Shown: in pieces, positions 12,001-16,334 of the stretch | Numbering within the stretch: position 1 is the stretch's first letter | Layout of the letters: the number at the start of each line of letters is the position of its first letter | Source: Goniomonas avonlea | Taxonomy: Eukaryota; Cryptophyceae; Goniomonadida; Goniomonadaceae | Reading direction: 5' to 3' | DNA length: 16,535 bases | Assembly (NCBI GenBank): GCA_003573635.1 | Contig: QUTJ01031742.1 | Location: forward strand, 1-16,535 | Made by a program: the position numbers and the translations under genes | The notes under the pieces: generated by a model | Told to the model about the DNA's origin: nothing | What the model saw: the letters and a program-made list of their open reading frames with translations, nothing else | Databases searched by the model: none

Positions 12001-12911
12001 ATCCGGCAGTACACATGGTCCTGAAGACAACATGGTCTGAGAAAACAGACAGATAGTTCAGAGATAAGCTTACATTACTCACGCCGTAGCTGTTCGGGTC
12101 CTTGCCGAAAGGGTCAAACGTGCTGGGAGGCTGTTAGGAGGCGGGAAACCCCAGAAGAAGAAAAACACCTGCAACGCGTTCCTGGAACACCAAAAACTTC
12201 ACCGAACGCCAGTTCATCCTTATTGTTTTCAATCACGTACACGCCGGGTTGTTCTTCAGCCTTGGGGGTGGACAGATGGCGAAAATCAAACTGTCGAGGT
12301 CAGACGAAGACATGGACAGAAGCCACCATACCTCGATGTGTGAGTGGTAATTAACATCTCGCATATAGGTTTGGAGCCGAACAATGGTATCCTGTTGCAC
12401 CGTTCGGGGGTGGATCTGATAAAGAATCGGGGCCAACCAGGAGTAGTAAACGAACTGACACAATCGCTGGTAGGAGGGAGTACAAGGGGCTCGGACACCC
12501 TCGACGATGACCGAGATGTCAACCAATTCGTTGTTTAACCCATTTCCTTCTGGGGTTATGCAGACAATTTGATTTTGAGTACTGTACGAGAGTGTGAGCT
12601 CGGGCAAGCGTCAACAAGCAACATGCCTGTGCCCTGGAATGACAGTGCATGCTTTAGACCCAAACATGACACTATTTCCAGTTGGAGGGCCTCCAGGGGC
12701 AGCATTTTTGCTGAAACCGGAACCAGAAATGATGACCCGAGTGCCCCCCCGAAAACCGCCTGATACAGGTCAGCGACCGTGGAAGCAATGGCGCCGAATA
12801 GGGGTCCTATTCACCATAGTACGGAGAGACATCGGTCCAAAAGGGCGCAGGCTTGGCAACACAACCGCCAAAAGTGAGTAAAATGAACAATACCGAAGCC
12901 CTCGAAGCCAT
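1..12911 (-). CDS. Fibrocystin-L (PKHD1L1)-like giant surface protein, N-terminal 38 exons, partial at left edge
   Basis: The gene starts at ATG 12909-12911 and runs leftward off the window. Exons (high to low): 12911-12815, 12759-12644, 12598-12332, 12290-12169, 12122-12083, 12020-11802, 11600-11413, 11073-11026, 10958-10890, 10561-10403, 10045-9880, 9259-9029, 8864-8613, 8508-8488, 8433-8284, 8153-8083, 7736-7670, 7469-7350, 7299-7129, 6866-6705, 6484-6416, 6319-6221, 5957-5899, 5731-5651, 5541-5306, 5128-4998, 4584-4423, 4200-3435, 3349-3120, 2990-2883, 2670-2188, 2116-2010, 1889-1766, 1565-1369, 1141-944, 646-509, 388-232, 131-18. The exon sum is 6195 nt, with compatible phases at every junction and no stop. 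Family members are large secreted or single-pass surface glycoproteins built from IPT, PA14, G8 and beta-helix domains; the G8 and C-terminal parts would lie beyond the left edge. Single boundaries may be off by a few codons. The family call is firm, the function is not. Confidence 0.85.
18..646 (-). other. Exons 36-38: Cys-containing segment, no family recognised
   Basis: The last visible part, about residues 1930-2065, reads CADPTFIDWDPLMCPASAAD with YFPQYYPLGLAKPDNWDSDL (exon 36), AKLLQQCTQEAAVLGVKAAA and CGEGSGVNPPCWVKRF (exon 37), and GVAVEFVRDDDRLPTWSDKG then YRFWRRVDEFALQQ (exon 38). Six Cys fall in about 135 residues, and Trp/Tyr/Asp are rich. I do not recognise a Pfam-type family. 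Acceptors are strong (CTGACGCTTTGCGCAG for exon 36) and phases agree (2/1, 2/1, 0/0). Exon 38 may end at 18 with donor GTCTGC, or may simply continue off the window. Confidence 0.6.
944..2116 (-). other. Exons 32-35: two further NAS..VQ.AL / W.V.F modules
   Basis: At about residues 1721-1929 the module recurs twice. The first copy is AGGTFALTVATP, ANASGLDVQTALANAAALDG, then GWDYLVTFPLIRGPRTLLSL (exons 32-34). The second is PNGTFTLALGGETTS, ALPWNASAAAVRSAVQSLP, VDVFRV and VQWRVSFSPPLAF (exons 34-35). The shared frame is GTF.L, then NAS....VQ.AL, then a V.V.R-type strand, then W.V.F. Each domain's halves lie in different exons, with phase-2 junctions at 2010/1889, 1369/1141 and 944/646. Such repeats are common in large protist and metazoan fibrocystin-like proteins. 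No separate function is known to me. There are several N-x-S/T glycosylation sites (NMT, NAT, NAS, NHT, NQT, NLT, NGT). Confidence 0.75.
2188..2990 (-). other. Exons 30-31: repeat module split by a Thr/Ser/Ala-rich mucin-like stretch
   Basis: Exon 30 (GGWFTLRWRGTETEPLAWD, then EFVMQ) joins exon 31 (AALEALPGLGSMRVTRF), reproducing the first half of the NAS..VQ.AL module. The closing strand is FVWRIEFRGGLGDVSQLE. Between the halves lie roughly 110 residues of almost pure Thr, Ser, Ala and Pro (for example TTPTPTTSRQTSTSAAQTTS), about residues 1580-1695. This is a likely heavily O-glycosylated, extended spacer. The acceptor before exon 31 is CTGACTACTGGATGCAG. The opposite strand has a long Val/Ala-rich open frame here that is only the antisense shadow of this composition. 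Confidence 0.8.
2830..2880. repeat. CTAGGTGGGAG repeats in the intron 2882-2671
   Basis: AAGCTAGGTGGGAG, AAGCTAGGAAAG and CTAGCTAGGTGGGAGG follow one another closely next to the exon 30 donor. They are simple local duplications with no coding content. Confidence 0.7.
3120..4584 (-). other. Exons 27-29: second run of IPT/TIG domains (IPT 4 to 7)
   Basis: Exon 27 resumes the fibrocystin scaffold with RACPFDFNPQLKP and IPT 4 (LNVTVFGSDLGP), completed in exon 28 by DYRISIGDVDCPVTAA and GQVSCVLAF. Exon 28 is by far the largest (766 nt). It also holds IPT 5 (SSITIVGNGFSPVPNHNYVS, VGGQGCAV) and the textbook IPT 6 (VSSVSPTWGPAAGGSVITVQ, GTNFGG, IGDANCAV, STQLVCTT). Exon 29 is IPT-like (MSVTAGSLAGGTRVSLTGSG) but lacks the Cys pair, so IPT 7 is divergent. 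The region spans about residues 1138-1523. The exon 27 donor GTTCGC is weak but is supported by the junction FPLK|DYRISIG. Confidence 0.85.
4751..4951. repeat. CG and CA dinucleotide microsatellites in the 413-nt intron
   Basis: GTGTGTGCGCGCGCGCGC near 4751-4772 and (AC)n near 4931-4951 sit in intron 4997-4585. The CG tract is alternating purine-pyrimidine and could adopt Z-DNA. No exon is needed here, since the flanking exons join in phase 0 with family-consistent sequence. Confidence 0.85.
4998..5957 (-). other. Exons 23-26: F5/8 type C (discoidin-like) galactose-binding-fold domain
   Basis: Exon 23 (VSVRVRESAAVCSIPDPSD) leads into a domain at about residues 990-1137. Its parts are GPNIALELSGTGDDADGLQA then SGDIR (exon 24), INLVDDGGSWWGARSSTEV, then LTLVWSNARRMAGFGVHWTD, then NYTVSVTDDPDYGNWTVVW (exon 25), and TAVTARAMRFYLTAQSR with KPYRIWNIQ (exon 26). 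This follows the F5/8C pattern: early Asn/Ala, a 'LVDG..W' segment, a central W with 'Y.v..S.D...W' and a closing 'AR..R......Y.I.EI.V'. Such domains bind glycans or phospholipid headgroups at cell surfaces. Vertebrate PKHD1L1, as I recall it, lacks this domain. Confidence 0.75.
5854..5879. repeat. T8 and G14 homopolymer runs in intron 24 region
   Basis: A T8 run (5854-5861) followed by G14 (5866-5879) lies in the 167-nt intron 5898-5732. G14 is prone to length error in sequencing and replication. Confidence 0.9.
6022..6101. repeat. Short GTCAGCA-GATGC repeats in intron 22
   Basis: Three related 18-19 bp units (GGTCAGCAAGATGCGTC, CTGTCAGCAGGATGCATC, AGGTCAGCAACATGCATC) occur in intron 22 (6220-5958), together with GTCGAC palindromes. 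No coding potential is seen in the rest of this intron. Confidence 0.65.
6221..7299 (-). other. Exons 19-22: fibrocystin-L central region, part 2, with NAS/W.V.F module
   Basis: This covers about residues 802-968. Exon 19 is a charged 57-residue stretch (LPVKLDKSNLPGVEKKIEKL). Exons 20-21 form a complete module: NLNIGYGGGQVTVSSHATAD, then VAKAIQSLPGITGSVAVRR, then ALKWRVRFEGTPGNLPLL. Exon 22 continues with GNLGVTVAEAVEGGLVLNPL. All four are phase 0 at both ends. Acceptors are preceded by CCGAC, CTAAC, CTGAC and TTGAC respectively. In PKHD1L1 the equivalent stretch precedes IPT 4; here a discoidin-type domain comes first. Confidence 0.8.
7350..9259 (-). other. Exons 12-18: fibrocystin-L central region, part 1
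   Basis: This covers about residues 498-801. Exon 12 has IYRIVLGGENVGGTLELEW with DFNASSVAMETAIRALV, a divergent copy of the NAS..VQ.AL module. Exon 13 carries TNETSYCGHTSMFS and PWICMAGRFPRGTKASM, exon 14 is a 21-nt microexon (CLKYNHD), exon 15 has HGWKSIQVTDEEAFSS and DQWDYDCVELNAALQ, exons 16-17 give PFWIDEFYIGGSERVVKQ, and exon 18 has VLEILNVTSSNHCPPL. The same succession (YCGRYS, LCLAY, W.Y.CIDL, FYVDVVYIG, VTMTSYNC) is what I recall of PKHD1L1 after its PA14 domain, so orthology of this segment is likely. No function is assigned to it in the family that I can name. Confidence 0.8.
9480..9840. repeat. Degenerate minisatellite inside intron 11 of the giant gene
   Basis: A unit of roughly 30-40 bp built on CTCTGTCCTCGCGGGGG-AACAACCTC is repeated about ten times with variable trimming (TCGGACCTCG, CTCGTGGGAG and CTCGGGCGAC variants). 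It explains why intron 11 (9879-9260, 620 nt) is the longest in the gene, and why all frames on both strands look open here with Arg/Pro/Glu-rich translations. Confidence 0.85.
10201..10409. repeat. 44-bp direct repeat that duplicates the exon 10 splice-donor region
   Basis: 10217-10260 and 10366-10409 match at 38 of 44 positions. The right copy contains the exon 10 / intron 10 junction (minus strand GGAGCAG|GTGAGCTGTGG). The left copy lies inside the intron and reads GAGCAAGTGGGCTGTGG, a donor-like site. The first 13 bp of the unit (GAGGCGAGTTGTG) occur once more at 10201-10213. Confidence 0.8.
10588..10797. repeat. Three ~62-74 bp tandem repeats inside intron 9
   Basis: Each copy runs AACTGCGACAG-GACTCTC...GCACG...AAGTGCGCA-GGGAGG...GGAAGTGCGATAG, starting near 10588, 10662 and 10724. 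Copies differ by small indels, such as loss of CACACGCACGAGG. They lie in intron 9 (10889-10562), between exons that must be spliced to complete the PA14 domain. Confidence 0.75.
11413..11852 (-). other. Exons 6-7: IPT/TIG domain 3
   Basis: AVTAITPSRGTRTGGTQ at the end of exon 6 joins ITITGSSFG at the start of exon 7, followed by VNVTVGRMPCHI and HTRIVCTIENS, giving a canonical IPT at about residues 268-335. The 201-nt intron 6 (11801-11601) falls inside the GGTQ|ITITG strand. Its donor GTTGTG is weak, but without the splice the frame hits a stop at about 11781. Exon 7 ends with GPRGILKESW, the lead-in to the PA14 domain. Confidence 0.85.
11802..12516 (-). other. Exons 3-6: IPT/TIG-like domain 2 and start of IPT 3
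   Basis: After IPT 1 the chain continues with APILYQIHPRTVQQDTIVRL, the opening of a second IPT-like domain at about residues 131-230. Exon 4 supplies VYVIENNKDELAFGEVFG, exon 5 GTRCSTFDPFGKDPNSYG, and exon 6 VYCRIGPGVVAGRYNLTL. This order matches the long-insert second IPT of PKHD1L1. Exon 6 ends with the start of IPT 3 (AVTAITPSRGTRTGGTQ). Introns 3-5 are 41, 46 and 62 nt, and introns 3 and 4 carry CTGAC or CTAAC branch sites. In exon 6 the run NLTLHTQGGDGRGAGMGYAD is Gly-rich and looks specific to this protein. Confidence 0.75.
12332..12911 (-). other. Exons 1-3: signal peptide and IPT/TIG domain 1
   Basis: The protein opens with MASRASVLFILLTFGGCVA, a short basic N-region, a hydrophobic core and a small-residue end, which is a classic signal peptide and fixes the start codon. 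An IPT/TIG domain follows at about residues 24-115: DVSPYYGGFRGGTRV, then ISGSGFS, then VMFGSKACT, then STQNQIVCITPEG. Intron 1 (12814-12760, 55 nt) splits the YYG|GFRGG turn and ends in CTGACCTGTATCAG. Intron 2 (12643-12599, 45 nt) joins ACT to LTLSYSTQ. Its donor GTCATT is weak, but reading through meets a stop at about 12609, and the splice restores the usual Cys-to-Cys spacing. IPT domains are immunoglobulin-like folds tandemly repeated in fibrocystins, plexins and hepatocyte growth factor receptors. Confidence 0.85.
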
Positions 12912-13473
12912 GAGGGCTCCAAAAAGGCAAGAGAAACGCAAGAACTCCAAGGCTCTCGATGTGCACAAGGGGCGTTCGACGCTGGGCGAAATATTTCACA
13001 AACCACATCTATCATAGCGTGAATCTCTCTTCCTGGATCGAACGGCCATCCAGCTGAAATCTGCTGCTGCCGGTCTGCCCCTTCGCGAACAGGTGTCTCT
13101 TGGAACGGCGAGCGAGGCCGTCACCGCCTGTCGCCGGGATCGTTGAGCGATACGGTTGGTTTCCGGCGACTTTCCGCTGTTTCGGGCTTGGCCTGAATCG
13201 GCTGAAACCTATTTTGTCGAACGATTTCGCCGATCATTTCGGAGCCTGTCTCACCCCACATTGTGCTTCCGAAACGGCAGGTGGGCCAAGGGAAAGAAAA
13301 AGGAAAATCGGTTCGTTAGTAGACAGCAACCAGTCAAGATTGCGCGTTGCCTGAGATAGGCAACCGCATCTTGGAGTTGGAATTGGGAGAACAAGAAAGC
13401 AAATTCCTTCCACCTGCGCTCTCAGCCTGCCTCAGGGCAGCAAGCGAGCTGGAGTCGTCGCCGAGCTAGTGCA
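12912..13473. promoter_or_regulatory. Divergent intergenic region between the giant gene and the dioxygenase-like gene
   Basis: These 562 bp separate two start codons pointing away from each other, so both promoters and 5' leaders should lie here. I see no TATA box at a convincing position, no RNA gene and no coding pattern. The open frames at 13100-13354 are low-complexity chance frames. The role as a shared promoter region is inferred from position alone. Confidence 0.4.
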
Positions 13474-14761
13474 ATGGCCGCCACGGGGATACAATTTGAT
13501 AAACGTGTTTCGGATGTTGGAAGGGGCTTTGAGCGCCATGGGATTTCCCAGAGTTTGAAGTCCGGTGTTCGCAGGACCGAGATGGCTACAACTTCGCCGT
13601 TCTGTGAGACCTCTGATTGTCCGCTTCGAAAATTCAAGCGCCAGCGACTTTCGACTGTCTTCCAAGAGTTTGATCGTAGCGAGCCGCCACCTCCCTCGTT
13701 CGAGGAATCTTGGTCAAACCAAGGTTTTGCGGTGCTTCGCGGGGTAGTCCCCCTGGATGTGATAGAGTGGCTGCGAGCCGAGTCTGAGCACCTGAGTTCC
13801 TCCCACAAGGTTTCCCAGACAGATGCAGCTGAAAGGAGCCCCAGTTTGCAAGTTTTCCCGACTGGCCCAGCTGCGCTCAGTGCTCACGAACGACAGACCA
13901 TCACTGCTCGGTCGTCAGAGGACTCGGACGGCGCGGTTTGTCGCGAAACTCACCGTTCAATTCGAGAAGGAAAAAGCCCCATGAAGATTGGTACGACCTT
14001 CATAATAGCCAACGCCCGGTTTGACCCAACTTAGGTCGCCGAGGTGAATGCGTGCTGCAGACTTGGGCCAGGCGAGCGCTCCCTGGCAATGTTGTCAGAC
14101 TTTTCAACGAAAGCCACATTGTCACACCTCCAAACGTGGTACGACCCATGGATGGTTGGTTGTACCGGCTGACTCTGGTTCAACAGAAGGTCTCCTCTGG
14201 CTGGAGTACATGCGCCAAGCGCCTTCTCGAATCTCTGAATCAGCCGCCTGACACCCAGGTTTCTGACTTTGTCACTCTCTGGTGTCCGCTCGATCCCTCT
14301 AGGTACGTTTGCATCCTGATCGTGGGCAAAGGATAGCGCTCAGGGATATGTCTCTGTGTTCCGCGACCGTTTCGAAAACTAATCATCGGGACAAGTCTGA
14401 AATTCGCTGCAGGAACGCTCAAGGTGGCCTCAGACTGGTTCCTATGGCCCACGAAGCTGCGTTTGCGAGTGGGGATTTATCAACGACCTCTCCCAGAGAC
14501 GCAGTTGTAAGTTTTCTTCCGAATTTTCCTTTGGTTCATTTCTCAGTGTTTTTGCGACAGGTGAACCTGCACTGCGATCCAGGGGATGTTGTCGCAGTTT
14601 CTTCACGCTGTTGGCACTACTCCGGTCCCAACTTGGGCGCCACGCCTATCCGAGTCTTCTGCGCACAATTCTGTGGCCCAACATTGTTGAATGGGGGTGA
14701 CCCTTCAGCTCTGGTCTTTGCACCATGTGACACTGCTGAATCGTCAGATCCTTCTGGGTGA
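13474..14761 (+). CDS. Phytanoyl-CoA dioxygenase (PhyH)-like protein, five exons, altered iron-binding motif
   Basis: Exons 13474-13990, 14035-14138, 14187-14302, 14413-14506 and 14561-14761 join to 344 codons including TGA (343 aa). All introns are GT-AG (44, 48, 110 and 54 nt). The first ends TTGACCCAACTTAG, and the second has CTGAC upstream of its acceptor. Family landmarks in order: FEESWSNQGFAVLRGVVPLD at about residues 76-95; LFNESHIVTPPNV before the core; FVTLWCPLD; GGLRLVPMAHE; and PGDVVAVSSRCWHYSGPN then PIRVF. PhyH enzymes are Fe(II)/2-oxoglutarate oxygenases with an H-x-D...H iron triad and an Arg for 2-oxoglutarate. Distal His296 and Arg308 are present, but the expected GWHxD reads G-W-S214-T-C216. 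The start at 13474 has a favourable context (GCAATGG); ATG 13582 is an alternative. Residues 51-58 are basic (LRKFKRQR). It may be an inactive or reprogrammed family member. Confidence 0.8.
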
Positions 14762-14893
14762 AACTGGCGTGAATTGTTTATTTCTCGTTGAAACTCAACA
14801 TATGACGTATGTGGTGTCAATCACCACAGAAACTTGAGAAGCTTCAAGTGTAAAATACAGTTTTGTGTCCATGGATTACATGTTAAAGTTCAG
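14762..14893. other. Short convergent 3' intergenic region with two hairpin-forming sequences
   Basis: Only 132 bp separate the stop codons of two convergent genes. The region contains an inverted repeat TGTGGTG/CACCACA around a 5-nt loop (14810-14828) and a second, ACTTGA/TCAAGT, around GAAGCT (14832-14849). Both could fold in either transcript's 3' UTR. I see no AATAAA. A TGTAA occurs on the minus strand just past the calmodulin-like stop codon (about 14882-14878), but I do not rely on it. Confidence 0.5.
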
Positions 14894-15463
14894 TTACAAA
14901 ATGACACTTGTGAACTCAAGTTTGCTGATTTTGCCGTCATCGTTCAGATCTGCTTCGCGAAGCATCTCTCTGACCTGTGAAGCATATCAGAGAACAATGT
15001 TTCAGAAAAATGCCAAGCAACACAGACCTCTTCAATCCGAAGATTTGTTCCAAGCTCACCCAAACTTTTTTGTACGTCTATGAGAGAAAGCATTCCATCT
15101 TTGTCTTGGTCGAAGAAGTCAAAGGCTGAGTCGACTTCTTCCACGGTGTCACAATCCGCGTACTTCTTTGTCCTTTGTTTGCAGCGTCAGTCAAAATCGA
15201 CAAGATGAATCACAAACATTAAATGCTTGAACTCGGTCGCATCAAGCTTGCCTCCGGCTTCGTTCAGGAGATCTTGGAGCTCAGCAACCGTCATGTGTAA
15301 GCCCACGAGCCGAAACGCACAACCTACTTCCCGGGCACCGATGAACCCTCGGCCCTGGACAACGTGTTACCAAGCAAAATGTGTCTCAGCTTCCCACCCT
15401 TTCAAGCTTCGAGAACACTTGGTCCAGTTTTTCGACTTGCTCTTTTGTCAGATGCTCGACCAT
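14894..15463 (-). CDS. Calmodulin-like EF-hand protein with degenerate N-lobe, four exons
   Basis: Exons 15463-15398, 15354-15218, 15172-15028 and 14974-14894 join to 143 codons including TAA (142 aa), with introns of 43, 45 and 53 nt. The start MVEHLTKEQVEKLDQVFSK aligns with the start of calmodulin, and the inter-lobe segment FKHLMTKKYADCDTVEEV has exactly calmodulin's spacing. EF-hand 3 (residues 89-100, DQDKDGMLSLID) keeps D1, D3, D5 and G6 but has Asp at position 12. EF-hand 4 (125-136, DLNDDGKISKLE) is fully canonical. EF-hand 1 (about 21-31, ERGRGFIGARE) is one residue short and lacks the acidic ligands. EF-hand 2 (NEAGGKLDATEF) has lost about four loop residues. It is probably a calcium sensor binding only through its C-lobe, like a light chain or calmodulin-like adaptor. 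Its target is unknown. Confidence 0.85.
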
Positions 15464-15493
15464 TGTTTTTGTAACGACGCTTGTACTACAGTA

Positions 15494-15521
15494 TGAACGA
15501 TGTGAGCACCGTTATCGTTCA
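15494..15521 (-). promoter_or_regulatory. 8-bp inverted repeat just upstream of the calmodulin-like start
   Basis: TGAACGAT and ATCGTTCA flank a 12-nt spacer, 31-58 nt upstream of the ATG. It could be a hairpin in the 5' leader or a palindromic factor site. No regulator is implied by the sequence. Confidence 0.35.
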
Positions 15522-15595
15522 TTTTAACGAGCAATCATGCCAGAGCGTTCCATTACAGTCCGCTCCTCAGGGACCGTGCCCTTCCGAGTGCCTCC

Positions 15596-15919
15596 GTGCC
15601 TCCTAGTCGAGCGTCGTACTAGTACTCCATATGTCGTACTAGTACTAGTACTCCATATGTCGTACTAGTACTAGTACTAGTACTAGTACTCCATATGTCG
15701 TACTAGTACTACATTTTCAGTACGATGGGTCATTTTTCGAATGGGCATAGACAGTGTTTTTTTTGGCGGATTGGTCCAGGATTGAAACCAGAGCGAGACC
15801 ACAAAAGGTCCGAATTGCTCCCAAACTGGCAATCAGATCAGAAAATTCTGTCATCGGAAAATTATCCACTGAAAAAAAAACGTCGTACTGGTACGATATC
15901 GTACTCGACTAGGAGGCAC
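15596..15919. mobile_element. MITE-like element with 16-bp terminal inverted repeats
   Basis: GTGCCTCCTAGTCGAG at 15596-15611 is repeated as its exact reverse complement at 15904-15919, bounding a 324-bp non-coding, AT-leaning segment. Inside the left arm is a TACTAG array (15613-15711). Inside the right arm is a perfect 14-bp palindrome GTACGATATCGTAC (15891-15904), overlapping the repeat by one base. I cannot see a target-site duplication in the flanks, so transposition is inferred only from structure and size. Confidence 0.5.
15613..15711. repeat. Tandem array of TACTAG hexamers punctuated by CCATATGTCG
   Basis: The pattern is GTCG-(TACTAG)n-TACT-CCATAT, with n = 1, 2, 4 and then 1 in a truncated last unit. 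ACTAGT and CATATG are themselves palindromes, so the array can fold extensively on one strand. The spacer is identical between units, which points to recent expansion by slippage or unequal exchange. Confidence 0.85.
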
Positions 15920-16056
15920 TAGCCTTGGAAGAGGCAAAAACAGTGTACAAAAGTAAGAAAATATGGCCCAATCCGACGATCCGACCAAGCCTTCAGCCAC
16001 ATATCGTGCCCTTCCTAGCCTTGGAATAGGCAAAAACAGGGTACAAAAGTAAGAAA
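15920..16056. repeat. 41-bp direct repeat, two copies 96 bp apart
   Basis: Copies at 15920-15960 and 16016-16056 start TAGCCTTGGAA and end TACAAAAGTAAGAAA, differing at two positions. Sequence after each copy is also related (GGCCCAATCC... and GACCCGATCC...), so the true unit is longer and degenerate. The first copy starts immediately after the MITE-like element. Confidence 0.85.
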
Positions 16057-16100
16057 TGACCCGATCCAGCCAAGGCTTGAAATTTCTTACTTTCATACCC
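16039..16100. repeat. Fold-back copy of the 41-bp repeat end
   Basis: GGGTACAAAAGTAAGAAA (from 16039) is followed about 26 nt later by TTTCTTACTTTCATACCC, its reverse complement with two mismatches, giving a potential stem-loop. A further inverted fragment (AAGCCTTGG...TTCTTACTTTTA) lies at about 16125-16150. This resembles nested remnants of a repeat family rather than a gene. Confidence 0.7.
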
Positions 16101-16212
16101 CCGGGTCAACAAAAAATTCAACTTGAAGCCTTGGTTTAATTCTTACTTTTAGCATTTCTTCCTTTTGGTACTTTACTCAGAACTCGTACACATTCCCCTT
16201 ACTAGGGAGAGT

Positions 16213-16232
16213 GGGAGGGAGGGAGGGAGGGG
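16213..16232 (+). repeat. G-quadruplex-type tract
   Basis: Five runs of three or more G separated by single A residues (GGGAGGGAGGGAGGGAGGGG) meet the usual G-quadruplex pattern on the plus strand. No gene is close enough to assign a role. Confidence 0.6.
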
Positions 16233-16313
16233 CATCGGCAAAGTCGTCAGCAAATCTGCCGATCGATTTGCCGATTAACAGAAAATCTTTTAATTTGGCA
16301 CTTTCTCACAGTT

Positions 16314-16334
16314 GGCACTTTTGGCAAAAGTGCC
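16314..16334. repeat. 9-bp hairpin with 3-nt loop
   Basis: GGCACTTTT-GGC-AAAAGTGCC is a perfect stem-loop followed by a short T run. It sits in a stretch repeating TTGGCACTTT. In eukaryotic DNA it should not be read as a bacterial-type terminator; it may be a transposon remnant. Confidence 0.6.

Noticed and set aside
12599-12622. A 24-nt micro-intron (GTTGCT...CCGAG) in IPT 1
   Set aside because: It keeps frame but leaves an over-long Cys-Cys interval. A 45-nt intron with the same acceptor gives the normal IPT spacing and fits the other intron sizes.
13100-13359. Two small plus-strand open frames upstream of the dioxygenase-like gene
   Set aside because: There is no motif, no splice continuity with downstream exons, and the frames overlap each other.
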